Below the pieces are notes generated by a model. The model was not told the origin of the DNA. It saw only the letters and a list, made by a program, of their open reading frames with translations, and made no database searches. The position numbers and the translations under genes were made by a program. From ZC4RG35 sp964388105 (GTDB lineage: Bacteria; Actinomycetota; Acidimicrobiia; Spongiisociales; ZC4RG35), in the NCBI GenBank assembly GCA_964388105.1, contig CAYLYQ010000003.1, forward strand, positions 10,766 through 74,765: 64,000 nucleotides of DNA. Reading direction: 5' to 3'. Below, piece after piece: positions 18,309 to 26,494 of this stretch (positions are counted from its first letter, which is position 1; each line of letters begins with the position of its first letter).

Positions 18309-19504
18309 GATTCGGGCGCCCCGGGCTCATCTCCGACTACGCCACCGACACTGCGATCTTCCGCAGCAACGTCGCCCGCTTCTGGATGGCGCTGTTCGTG
18401 GCGGCGATGCTGGTGCTGGGGCTGGGGGGCACCATCCCTCTCGGGATCGCAACCGTCTCTTTCGACGGCGAGGCGATGTTCCTGTTGGTCACCGCTCTGT
18501 TCGCCGCGATCGCGGCCATCGGCCTCAACATCGTCACCGGCATCGCGGGGCAGGTCTCCCTCGGCCATGCCTTCTTCCTGGGCCTGGGCGCCTTCACGGC
18601 CGCCGTCCTCGGTGGCCTGGGCGAGACACGGCGGGTCTTCGACCTCGCCACCGGCGAGTTCGTCGAGCAGACGCTGCTCCTCGGCTTCGAGCTCGACATG
18701 CTGATCTGGCTCCCCGTGTCCGGGCTGGTGGCGGCCCTCGCCGGCCTCATCGTGGCCCCGATCGCGTTCCGCCTCCGCGGCCTCTATCTGGCGGTCGTCA
18801 CACTCGGCCTGGTGTTCCTCGGCGAGCACCTCTTCCGGGAGTGGGACGTGTTGACCGGCGGCGTCGGCATCGGCCGGGACACCCCACCCCTGTCGGTTCT
18901 CGGCTTCCGGTTCGACCAGACCAGCGAGGTCCTCGGCTTCACGCTCGACCGGCCGAAGAAGCTGTTCCTGCTCGGGATGGGGCTGCTCCTCGTCATGGGC
19001 CTCGTCGCCAAGAACCTGAGCCGATCCAAGATCGGCCGTGCCCTCTCGGCCATCCGCGACCGCGACATCGCCGCCTCGATGATGGGCATCGACCTCTCCC
19101 GGTACAAGACCATCGCCTTCGTGGTCTCGTCGTTCTACGCGGGCATCGCCGGCGCCCTCATCTACGCCGTCGTGGGACGCCTCCTGCCGGAGTCGTTCAA
19201 CCTCCTGCTCAGCGTCGAGTACATCGCGATGATCCTGATCGGTGGTGTGGCGACCGTCTCCGGAGCGATCATGGGAGCCGCGTTCATCACGTTCCTCCCC
19301 CGGATCGTCCGCTGGCTCGCCGGCTTCCCCCTCTTCGGATTCATCTCCACGGCTCCCGGTGGCGGGTTCCCGACGGTCGCCCAGATCGAAGAGATCCTCT
19401 TCGGCGCCCTCATCGTGGTGTTCCTGATCTTCGAGCCGCTGGGGCTATACGGGATCTGGATCCGCATTCGCAACTATTGGAAGGCCTGGCCGTTCAGTTA
19501 TTGA
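18305..19504 (+). CDS. livM: Liv-type ABC permease LivM (system 2)
   Basis: This 399-residue membrane protein starts at an ATG overlapping the livH stop. LivM hallmarks are IGLNIVTGIAGQVSLGHAFF, GLYLAVVTLGLVFL and the coupling loop LSAIRDRDIAASMMGI. Length is normal, unlike its enlarged counterpart in system 1. The long forward extension of this frame to 17786 is inside livH and was rejected. The binding-protein gene starts 70 bases downstream. Confidence 0.92.
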   Translation: MRFGRPGLISDYATDTAIFRSNVARFWMALFVAAMLVLGLGGTIPLGIATVSFDGEAMFLLVTALFAAIAAIGLNIVTGIAGQVSLGHAFFLGLGAFTAAVLGGLGETRRVFDLATGEFVEQTLLLGFELDMLIWLPVSGLVAALAGLIVAPIAFRLRGLYLAVVTLGLVFLGEHLFREWDVLTGGVGIGRDTPPLSVLGFRFDQTSEVLGFTLDRPKKLFLLGMGLLLVMGLVAKNLSRSKIGRALSAIRDRDIAASMMGIDLSRYKTIAFVVSSFYAGIAGALIYAVVGRLLPESFNLLLSVEYIAMILIGGVATVSGAIMGAAFITFLPRIVRWLAGFPLFGFISTAPGGGFPTVAQIEEILFGALIVVFLIFEPLGLYGIWIRIRNYWKAWPFSY

Positions 19505-19574
19505 GCATCCGTATAAAGTTGACGACCGGTCGACACGACCGTGTCCGCCATGGACAACGAGGAGGAATGAACAC

Positions 19575-20981
19575 ATGAAGTCACGATGGCTACTGAGCCT
19601 GGTGGCGCTTGCCCTTGTGGCCGCCGCTTGTGGAGGGGATGGTGGTGACACCACCACGACCACCGCAGCCGGGACGACCACAACGGGTGGCGGTGGTGAC
19701 ACCACCACGACCACCGAAGGCCCGGCCGAGATGCAGTTCGACACCGGCGTAACGCCCGCCCCCTGTGAGGACGCGGTCAACGACGGCAACGGCTGCATCT
19801 ACCTGGGCATCATCTCCGACCTGACCACGGGCCCATTCGCGGCTCTCGGCGTCCCGCTCACAGCAGCCCAGCGTGACTTCTGGGCCGAGGTGAACGAGGG
19901 TGGTGGACTGGACGGGTTCGACGTCATCATCCGCGACGAAGACGTCATCGACGCCCACTACGACGGCGCCGATCACGCCGCCGGCTACGAGACGATCCGG
20001 GGTCGCGTGGCGGCGCTCGCCCAGACCCTGGGCACTCCGCAGACCCAGGGCATCCTCGAGCGGATGGCAGAGGACAACATGGTTGCCGCCCCGGCGACGT
20101 GGTGGTCCGGTTGGAACTTCGAAGAGGAGGGTGGAAACCTCATCCTCGAGTCCGGCGCCTCGTATTGCTTCGAGGCGATGAACGGGATGACCTTCATGTC
20201 CCAGGCCCTGCCCGAGGGCTTCACCTGGGCAATGGTCCGGTTCCCGGGCGACTATGGCGGCGACTACGGCGCAGGCGCCCTGATCGCAGCCAGCCAGCTC
20301 GGTCTCGGTGAGCCGCTGTTCGACCACCTCCAGGTGCCGATCTCGGCAGGAGGCTCGGTCGACGAAGCCGTCGGTCTCATCGTCCAGCACAAGCCCAGCC
20401 TGATCGTCGTCGTCTCCGGCCCGGTGGAGATGGCCCAGATCGCGGGTGGTGCGTTCCAGAACGGCCACCAGCAGTTCCAGATCCTGGGCGCCAGCCCGAC
20501 CTGGAACGTCGCACTGAAGGCCAGCGAGGCCATGCCGCTCCTCGAGGGTGTCTACAAGGGCACCACTCCGTGGGCCGGCTGGGACACCGACACCGAGGGT
20601 CACGCCGCGATGCGGGCATCGGCCGAGGCGAACTGGTTCGATCCGAACTCGACGCCTCCGCGCGGTCCTAGCGGCGCCTACTCGGCCGGATGGACCTGGC
20701 AGTACCCGATCAAGGCGCTGCTCGAGCAGGCCATCGCCAGCAACGATCTGACCCGGGCCAACCTGGCGGCGATCGCTGCCGAGCTGGACGGTGTCGACTA
20801 CCAGGGCATCCTGCCCACCCGCAGCTACGCGGGCGACGCCAACACCAACGCGGTGCGCAGCACGTACATCATGCAGGCGGACGCGGATGCGGCCGATGGG
20901 CTGACCAACATCTCGAATGGCGAGTTCATCTCACCACTGGTGGAGGAGTTCCCCCTCGAGAGCCCCTGCTTCACCGGCTGA
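19575..20981 (+). CDS. Liv-type ABC substrate-binding lipoprotein with Thr-rich linker (system 2)
   Basis: This 468-residue protein follows a GAGGAGG ribosome site. The lipoprotein signal ends at VAAACGG (Cys 19). A low-complexity linker of threonine and glycine (about residues 20-50) contains a 25-base DNA repeat. The binding domain (Peripla_BP_6 class) starts near residue 72 with IYLGIISDLTTGPFAALG. Several tryptophans (TWWSGWNF, SAGWTWQYP, TPWAGW) hint at an aromatic or hydrophobic ligand, which would suit the CoA ligase in the same cassette; that is inference. A terminator follows. Confidence 0.9.
   Translation: MKSRWLLSLVALALVAAACGGDGGDTTTTTAAGTTTTGGGGDTTTTTEGPAEMQFDTGVTPAPCEDAVNDGNGCIYLGIISDLTTGPFAALGVPLTAAQRDFWAEVNEGGGLDGFDVIIRDEDVIDAHYDGADHAAGYETIRGRVAALAQTLGTPQTQGILERMAEDNMVAAPATWWSGWNFEEEGGNLILESGASYCFEAMNGMTFMSQALPEGFTWAMVRFPGDYGGDYGAGALIAASQLGLGEPLFDHLQVPISAGGSVDEAVGLIVQHKPSLIVVVSGPVEMAQIAGGAFQNGHQQFQILGASPTWNVALKASEAMPLLEGVYKGTTPWAGWDTDTEGHAAMRASAEANWFDPNSTPPRGPSGAYSAGWTWQYPIKALLEQAIASNDLTRANLAAIAAELDGVDYQGILPTRSYAGDANTNAVRSTYIMQADADAADGLTNISNGEFISPLVEEFPLESPCFTG
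19641..19716 (+). repeat. 25-bp direct repeat coding for Thr-rich lipoprotein linker
   Basis: An exact 25-base sequence starting GGTGGTGACACCACC occurs at 19641-19665 and again at 19692-19716. Each copy is nearly palindromic at its start (GGTGGT/CCACC). In frame it encodes GGDTTTTT-type linker between the lipid anchor and the binding domain. Confidence 0.75.
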
Positions 20982-21000
20982 GGCAAACGCTCGAACATCG

Positions 21001-21036
21001 AGAGGGGCCGGTCGCAAGACCGGCCCCTCTTGATTT
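21001..21036 (+). terminator. Rho-independent terminator of the second Liv cassette
   Basis: A 13-base-pair stem (21001-21013 with 21018-21030: AGAGGGGCCGGTC and complement) with a GCAA tetraloop, followed by TTGATTT. It lies 20 bases after the binding-protein stop and just before the convergent winged-helix gene ending at 21048. Confidence 0.85.
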
Positions 21037-21047
21037 GGGGGACGGGC

Positions 21048-22211
21048 TCAGCGTTCGGCCAGCCGCTTGCCGATCGGTGACGGGAAGCGTGGCATGACCA
21101 CCCGCTCCCCCAGCCAGTCGGTGAGAGCGCGCGCCTCCTCCTCGACCAGCTCGACGACACGCCTCGGGACGTCGGCGAGGAGCTCGTGCACGACGGTCCC
21201 GTCGAGGCGCTGGCCCCAACCTCCCACGATCCGGCCTCCCGCCCAGACCGTCGGGCCGGCGTTGCCGGCGCTGTCGAAGACTTCGGACGCGTACTCGCCC
21301 AGATACCAGTCCCGCTCCTTCCACCCCATGGTCGAAGAGTCCAGCGAAGGCAGGAGGGCGACGACGCCCGATCCCCCGCCGGCCGGACCCGGGTCGCCAG
21401 CAGGCAGATAGGCCACGCCGTCTGGTTCGATCGCGACCTGCCGGGCATCGATGCCTTTCAGGGCTTCCCGGGCGTTCTTGGCGGTCCAGCCCGTCCACCA
21501 GCGAATGTCCGTCATCGTGGCGGGGCCATGGGTTTCGAGATACCGCTGGAGAAGCCCGGCTCGGCCGTCCTCCTCGCCGACACGCTTCAGTCCGCCTCCG
21601 AACCACCTGTCGGCCACCGCCCATCGGTACTGGCTGGAACGCCAGGTCCCCTGCGGACGGGCTCGAACCAGGTCCCCATCCATGGCCATGATCTTCAGGA
21701 GCCGGGTCGAAACCGGGACTTTGGTGGTCCATTTGCCCGAGCCCACTTCGATCTCGTCCGTGAGGCCCGGGACCAGCGGGGACAGGTCTCTCGTGCTCAT
21801 CTCGGTGCCGCCCAACGCGGCCATCACTCCCTCGGCCAGGCGCTCGACATGGGAACCCACACGGCTCTCGGGCATCAAGGCCGCCAGCCATTGCATCAGG
21901 CGGGCCCGCTCTCTTCGGGCGATGTCCCTGGTTGCCCCGGCCTCGAAGCTGACGGCGTCATTCAGGTTCAGGACGAAGAGGGTGCGTCGAATCGTGTGCA
22001 TCCGCACCAGTGACCTGTCGGCGTACAGCAGACGCTCCAGGTCTTCGATCTGGAATCCCGGCACCCTCGCCCAGCTCGACAGGTAGGGCGTGGTGGGGTC
22101 GGTCGAGTGGAGTGCCGCCACCGAAGGGACGACTTGGTCGGCTCCAGCCGCGGTTCGACCGTGGTGGTGACGCTCCACCAGCCGAAGCCGGCGCTCCTCA
22201 CTGGAGATCAT
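21048..22211 (-). CDS. Winged-helix DNA-binding domain protein (HTH_42 / AlkZ-like)
   Basis: This 387-residue protein resembles the HTH_42 family that includes AlkZ/YcaQ DNA glycosylases. Visible features are ALHSTDPTTPYLSSWARV near the N-terminus, VRMHTIRRTLFVLN, and WRSSQYRWAVADRWFGG in the middle. In AlkZ enzymes a QxQ or QxD motif is catalytic; at the matching N-terminal place this protein reads HSTDP, so it may bind DNA without that chemistry. The ATG at 22211 is preferred to the GTG at 22238. It converges on the Liv cassette and is followed by no partner gene. Confidence 0.75.
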   Translation of the reverse strand: MISSEERRLRLVERHHHGRTAAGADQVVPSVAALHSTDPTTPYLSSWARVPGFQIEDLERLLYADRSLVRMHTIRRTLFVLNLNDAVSFEAGATRDIARRERARLMQWLAALMPESRVGSHVERLAEGVMAALGGTEMSTRDLSPLVPGLTDEIEVGSGKWTTKVPVSTRLLKIMAMDGDLVRARPQGTWRSSQYRWAVADRWFGGGLKRVGEEDGRAGLLQRYLETHGPATMTDIRWWTGWTAKNAREALKGIDARQVAIEPDGVAYLPAGDPGPAGGGSGVVALLPSLDSSTMGWKERDWYLGEYASEVFDSAGNAGPTVWAGGRIVGGWGQRLDGTVVHELLADVPRRVVELVEEEARALTDWLGERVVMPRFPSPIGKRLAER

Positions 22212-22292
22212 GCCGGTGCCTGCAATTCCACGACCCAAGCCTACGAAGAGAGACGCGACTCGAGTCAGAACCCGCCAGCCCGACCGGTCCCG

Positions 22293-22311
22293 TTAAAGGA
22301 GCTTGCGCTCC
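22293..22311 (-). terminator. possible terminator of the CBS-domain gene
   Basis: On the minus strand GGAGC-GCAA-GCTCC, extended by two G-U pairs, is followed by TTTAA. It sits about 20 bases beyond the CBS gene stop. The stem is short, so confidence is moderate. Confidence 0.5.
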
Positions 22312-22329
22312 CCGGTCAGAGAGTTGCTT

Positions 22330-22719
22330 TCAGCCGCGGCCTTCACGGCCCTGGGTGATGCCCCAGAGGATGTCCTTGATGCTGAGCATCCCGATGAGGC
22401 GACCGGAGTCGTTCATGATGGGGAGATGCCGGTATCCGGCTGCCAGCACCCAGTCGGCCGCGTAGGCGACTTCGGCGTCGGGCTCGAGGGCGTCGGGGTC
22501 GGGGGTCATCACCTCGGCGACGGTCATCGAGAACGGGTCACCGTCGTCGGCGACCACTTCGAGCACGTCCCTCTCGGTGACGATGCCGACCAGCTCGCCG
22601 TCGTCGATCACTGCCAGCGAACCGGTCTCGTGAGACACCATCGCCTTGGCGGCGTCAGCGATCGTCGCTTCGGGCTCGATGCTGACGACATCGCCTGCGA
22701 TCAGTTCGTTCACCTGCAT
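22330..22719 (-). CDS. Two-CBS-domain protein
   Basis: The protein has 129 residues, nearly all in one CBS pair: VVSIEPEATIADAAKAMVS...LAVIDDGELVGIVTERDVL, then VMTPDPDALEPDAEVAYAA...LPIMNDSGRLIGMLSIKDIL. Such stand-alone pairs bind adenosine nucleotides and act as cytoplasmic energy or redox sensors. The start ATG has AGGAGGT just upstream. It lies between the winged-helix gene and the UBP zinc-finger gene on the same strand; no functional link is evident. Confidence 0.9.
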   Translation of the reverse strand: MQVNELIAGDVVSIEPEATIADAAKAMVSHETGSLAVIDDGELVGIVTERDVLEVVADDGDPFSMTVAEVMTPDPDALEPDAEVAYAADWVLAAGYRHLPIMNDSGRLIGMLSIKDILWGITQGREGRG

Positions 22720-22781
22720 TTCGGACCTCCTATCGAGTCATGATGTGGACCGGGCACGAGCACCGACACGGCCGAACGGCC

Positions 22782-23084
22782 CTATTCGGCGGGATCGTAA
22801 GACGGGGCGGGCGGAGCTCCGTCGACGAAGAAGAACATCGCCTCCGGATAGCACCACCACCAGTCCTCCCCCGGCTCGAACGAGCGGATCACCGGATGAT
22901 CCGGGTTGGCGTCGTAATGAGCCGAGGCGTGCTTGCCCATCGAGTTGTTGCAGCAACCGACGTGGCCGCAGGTCATGCAGATCCTCAGGTGGACCCAGCT
23001 TCCGCCCGCGGCCAGGCACTCGACACATCCCGACGAGGACGGTTCTACTTCTCGGACTACGTCCAGATGCGCGCACTTGCTCAC
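22782..23084 (-). CDS. UBP-type zinc finger protein
   Basis: This 100-residue protein consists of one UBP (ZnF-UBP) domain. It has CAHL near the N-terminus, CVEC, then CMTCGHVGCCNNSMGKHASAH and HPVIRSFEPGEDWWWCY. The pattern of cysteines and histidines is complete for three zinc sites. In eukaryotes the domain binds the ubiquitin C-terminus; bacterial single-domain versions are common in Actinobacteria and have no known partner. It starts at a GTG, 51 bases from the divergent hydrolase gene. Confidence 0.88.
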   Translation of the reverse strand: MSKCAHLDVVREVEPSSSGCVECLAAGGSWVHLRICMTCGHVGCCNNSMGKHASAHYDANPDHPVIRSFEPGEDWWWCYPEAMFFFVDGAPPAPSYDPAE

Positions 23085-23135
23085 GAGGAGGAGACCCTAA
23101 CGACCTCCGCAGTGGATGGTGCCCATACTGGGGAG

Positions 23136-23801
23136 ATGCACTCCGTCCTGTGCGTTCCCAGCCCGCTTCTCGGACCGAGCTCCTGGCAGGCGTTCGCCGG
23201 TGTCCTCACCGGTCGAGGCATGACCGTCGCCGTCGCCGACCTGCGCCACGCCTTCTCCGTCGAGCCGCCTGCGTGGCCCGAGATGGTGCGACTCGCCCGC
23301 CGGGCCGCCCGGCCCCTCCCGGGGGATGTCGTGGTCGTCGGGCACAGTGGCGCCGGCGCCCTACTACCCGGCGTCGGCGCCGCACTGGGCCGCCGCCTGG
23401 CTCGACTGGTCTTCGTGGACGCCATCCTCCCTCCCGCAGCCGGCGTCCACCGCTATCCCGAGCAGGTCCGAACCCTCGTCGCCGGCCTGGCGGCCGACGG
23501 ACAACTTCCCCCGTGGCTGGACTGGTGGCCACCGGACACCGTGGCCGCAATGCTGCCCGACCCCTCGCAGGTCACGCTGCTCCGGTCGGACATGACCGGG
23601 ACCCCTGAAAGCTGGTTCGACGAGGAGATCCCCGTGCCCATCGCATGGACCGAGGGCGACGCCCTGTATCTCAGGCTCAGCCCCGCGTACGACGAGGAGG
23701 TGGAGCGGGCCCGGGCACTTGGGTGGCCGACAATTTCTCTCGACTCCCACCACCTGGGGATTCTCACCGACCCCGTGACGGTGGCCGACGCCGTCTTTTA
23801 G
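23136..23801 (+). CDS. Alpha/beta hydrolase-like protein
   Basis: The protein has 221 residues from the ATG at 23136; the longer frame back to 22740 is antisense to the zinc-finger gene and was rejected. It has the nucleophile elbow VVVGHSGAGALLPGV (GxSxG with serine) and a distal SHHLGILTDP that could supply the catalytic histidine. The small size and lack of a lid are unlike esterases with known substrates, so the substrate is open. Its TAG stop overlaps the stop of the convergent membrane-protein gene by four bases. Confidence 0.7.
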   Translation: MHSVLCVPSPLLGPSSWQAFAGVLTGRGMTVAVADLRHAFSVEPPAWPEMVRLARRAARPLPGDVVVVGHSGAGALLPGVGAALGRRLARLVFVDAILPPAAGVHRYPEQVRTLVAGLAADGQLPPWLDWWPPDTVAAMLPDPSQVTLLRSDMTGTPESWFDEEIPVPIAWTEGDALYLRLSPAYDEEVERARALGWPTISLDSHHLGILTDPVTVADAVF

Positions 23802-24238
23802 ACGACCATCAGCACCAGGGCCGCCAGCCAGCACGCGCCCTCCACGTTGAGGGCAGTGGCCAGGCGTCGGGAGGCAGCCGTAGCCTCCGGACGCTGACCC
23901 GCGGTGAGGGCGTCGCGGAGCTCACGACGGGCCGGACGCGTCAACAGCAACGAGACCGCGATCAGCCCGATGGCCACGCCGGCACCTGCGTAGAGCGTCC
24001 AGGTCATCTCTTCGAATCCTCGGAGGTAGACGAGCACACCTCCGGTGACCAGCGTCCCTCCGGCGGCGAGGCCGTCCAATCGCGCTGCCCGCTTGAGGCG
24101 CACGATCAGGCCTTGCTCCGGCCCTTCCATGGCGCGCGACGTGGCTCGGGCGTCGCCGGGCAGCCCCAGCTCGTGCGCGAACCAGATGGCGGCGAAGGCG
24201 ATGTGGAGCACGAGCGCGGTCACATTCAGAGCATCCAC
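23798..24238 (-). CDS. Small integral membrane protein, four predicted helices
   Basis: This 146-residue protein has four hydrophobic stretches: LVLHIAFAAIWFAH, LAAGGTLVTGGVLVYL, TLYAGAGVAIGLIAVSLLL and EGACWLAALVLMVV. It resembles DUF2269/CopD-like small membrane proteins. The only sensible starts are GTG codons at 24238 or 24226; the larger reading frame up to 24988 is antisense to pncB and is not part of it. The function is unknown. Confidence 0.65.
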   Translation of the reverse strand: MDALNVTALVLHIAFAAIWFAHELGLPGDARATSRAMEGPEQGLIVRLKRAARLDGLAAGGTLVTGGVLVYLRGFEEMTWTLYAGAGVAIGLIAVSLLLTRPARRELRDALTAGQRPEATAASRRLATALNVEGACWLAALVLMVV

Positions 24239-24331
24239 AGCCGCAATGATCGCAGGCCGACTGGCCGCGGCCCGGTCAAGACTCGACGGCGTTGGGCGCG
24301 CCGCTCGACGATCACTTACCCTGCAAGCCGG

Positions 24332-25894
24332 ATGAGCACGCCGCGACGTTCCGACCCCGCCCTGAACGGCATCCTGGCAACCGACCAGTACCAGCTGACG
24401 ATGGCGCAGTTCTACTGGAAGGAGGGCCTCGCCGAGCGGACCGCCCAGTTCGACTTCTTCTTCCGCAGTTACCCCGACTACGGCGACCACCAGGCCGGAT
24501 ACTGCGTGAGCGCGGGGCTCGGGTGGCTCTTGGAGTGGATGGAGGTCGCGCGGTTCACCCGCGACGATCTCGAGGTGCTCGGGGCCCAACGGACGCCGGA
24601 CGGGAACGCGCGATTCCGCCCGGAGTTCATCGATTGGCTGGAACAGGCAGGCGACTTCTCGTCCCTCGATGTGCGCGCCATCCCGGAAGGCCGCGTGGTC
24701 CACCCGAATGCCCCGATGGCGACAGTGACTGGGCCCCTCGCCATCGCCCAGATCTTCGAGACCCACATGCTCAACCGCCTCAACTACCCGACGCTGATCG
24801 CCACCAAGGCGTCCCGGGCGAGCCAGGCGGCGCGTGGAGGGACGGTTCTCGAGTTCGGGCTCAGGCGTGGACCTGAGTCCGGAGCCCACGTCGGCGGCTA
24901 CGGCGCGCTCGTGGGCGGGGCGGACTACACGTCGAACCTCGCTCTCTCCACGGTCATGGGGCTCGACCCGAAAGGCACCCACGCCCACTCCATGGTGCAG
25001 GCGTTCCTGGCGCTCGGCCTCGGCGAGCTAGAGGCGTTCCGGCGCTTCGCCGACCTCTATCCGGACGAATGCGTGCTCCTGGTCGACACGATCGACGTGC
25101 TCACTTCCGGCGTTCCCAACGCGATCACCGTCTTCGAAGAACTGAGGGCCAAGGGGAAGCGCCCCGCCGGGATCAGGATCGACTCGGGCGACCTGGCCTA
25201 TCTGGCCATCCAATCATCTCTGCTGCTGGACGAGGCGGGCATGCACGACGTCCCCATCGTTCTCTCCTCGGACCTGGACGAGCTCGTGATCTGGCAGATC
25301 CTCTCCCAGATCGACTCCGAAGCCCCACGTTATGGAGTCGATGCGGCAGCCCTCGCGGCGCGGTTGGTCTATGGGGTGGGGACCAGGCTCATCACCTCGG
25401 AAGGGGACGGCGCTCTGGGGGGAGTGTTCAAGCTCGTGGCGGTTGCGGACGAACAGGGTGCGCTGATTCCCGCCATCAAGGTCTCCGAGGACGTCGCCAA
25501 GGTCCCGATCCCCGGGGACAAGCGCTTGTACCGCGTCTACGACCAGCGCCGACTCGCCACGGCCGACCTGGTTGCCCTCGCCGACGAGGACCTCTCGACA
25601 GCCTCCCAACTCCAGCTGCACCACCCCCACCGCGGCCTGCAACGCGTCCTGGCCAGATCCGACATCTCAGAGATCGAAGAGCTGCTGGTGCCCGTCTTCG
25701 CCAACGGACGCCGGCTCGACGGGTCACCCGATCTGGATGAGTTGCGGCGGCGTCGGACAGCCGACCTCGAGCGCCTGGACCCGGGGGTGCGCAGACTGGT
25801 GAACCCGCACGTGTATCACGTGTCGGTGACGGCGGCCATGCACGCGCTGCAGCAAAGGCTCGTCTCCGACGCCCTCAGCGGCGCCGAGATCTGA
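24332..25894 (+). CDS. pncB: Nicotinate phosphoribosyltransferase
   Basis: This 520-residue enzyme converts nicotinate and PRPP to nicotinate mononucleotide (Preiss-Handler NAD salvage). It opens with LATDQYQLTMAQFYW and contains LEFGLRRG, the GTHAHSMVQAF motif with the phosphorylatable histidine (about residue 213), and GIRIDSGDLAYLA. Length and motifs fit the family. The ATG at 24332 is chosen by homology; a TACCCT box nine bases upstream suggests a near-leaderless transcript. It is convergent with pncA, five bases away. Confidence 0.95.
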   Translation: MSTPRRSDPALNGILATDQYQLTMAQFYWKEGLAERTAQFDFFFRSYPDYGDHQAGYCVSAGLGWLLEWMEVARFTRDDLEVLGAQRTPDGNARFRPEFIDWLEQAGDFSSLDVRAIPEGRVVHPNAPMATVTGPLAIAQIFETHMLNRLNYPTLIATKASRASQAARGGTVLEFGLRRGPESGAHVGGYGALVGGADYTSNLALSTVMGLDPKGTHAHSMVQAFLALGLGELEAFRRFADLYPDECVLLVDTIDVLTSGVPNAITVFEELRAKGKRPAGIRIDSGDLAYLAIQSSLLLDEAGMHDVPIVLSSDLDELVIWQILSQIDSEAPRYGVDAAALAARLVYGVGTRLITSEGDGALGGVFKLVAVADEQGALIPAIKVSEDVAKVPIPGDKRLYRVYDQRRLATADLVALADEDLSTASQLQLHHPHRGLQRVLARSDISEIEELLVPVFANGRRLDGSPDLDELRRRRTADLERLDPGVRRLVNPHVYHVSVTAAMHALQQRLVSDALSGAEI

Positions 25895-25899
25895 CTGGC

Positions 25900-26490
25900 C
25901 TAGACGACCAGGACGCCCGCGCCGGCGATCTCGGCGGACGCCCGCGTCCCATCGCCGGGAGACAGGTTGACGGCACGGGTTCCATCCGCGAGCACCGTCG
26001 TGGCGAAGCCCTGTTCGGCGGCATCCAACGCGGACGCCTTGACGCAGTAGTCGAGGGCGAGACCGACGACCACGACCGACTCCACCCCGGCAACACGAAG
26101 TCGGTCGGCGAGCCCCGTCGAGCTCACCTCGCCGGTCTCCGGGTCGCGGATGTGAAACGCCGAGTAGCCGTCCTCTCCACCGGTCCCCTTCTTCACGAAG
26201 ATGGCGTCCTCACGGACGTCGAGCTGAGGGTGGAACTCCGCCCCGGTGGTGCCACCCACGCAATGGACGGGCCAGATGCCGCCGTCCTTGGCGAAGTGCG
26301 GGGTGGTCTCCGGATGCCAGTCCTGCGTGTACGCGACGACAGCCCCCGCGTCGGCAGCCATCGAGATCTCGCCGTTGACGAAATCGATCGTCTCCTCACC
26401 ACCTGGCACGTACAGACTGCCGTCGGGATCGGCGAAGTCGTTTTGCATGTCCACCACCAGCAAGGCGGTGCGAGCGTCGTACTCCACCAC
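25900..26490 (-). CDS. pncA: Nicotinamidase / isochorismatase-fold amidohydrolase
   Basis: The protein has 196 residues. The triad is visible as VVDMQNDF (Asp), FVKKGTG (Lys) and ALDYCVKASALDA (Cys), with metal ligands in the DWHPETTPHF region; VHCVGGTTGAEFHP is also typical of PncA. The GTG at 26490 is taken as start because GAGGG lies eight bases before it and it directly follows the upstream stop at 26495; the longer GTG at 26529 would overlap the metallopeptidase gene by 35 bases. It makes nicotinate from nicotinamide, the substrate of the neighbouring pncB product. Confidence 0.92.
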   Translation of the reverse strand: MVEYDARTALLVVDMQNDFADPDGSLYVPGGEETIDFVNGEISMAADAGAVVAYTQDWHPETTPHFAKDGGIWPVHCVGGTTGAEFHPQLDVREDAIFVKKGTGGEDGYSAFHIRDPETGEVSSTGLADRLRVAGVESVVVVGLALDYCVKASALDAAEQGFATTVLADGTRAVNLSPGDGTRASAEIAGAGVLVV

Positions 26491-26494
26491 GAGA

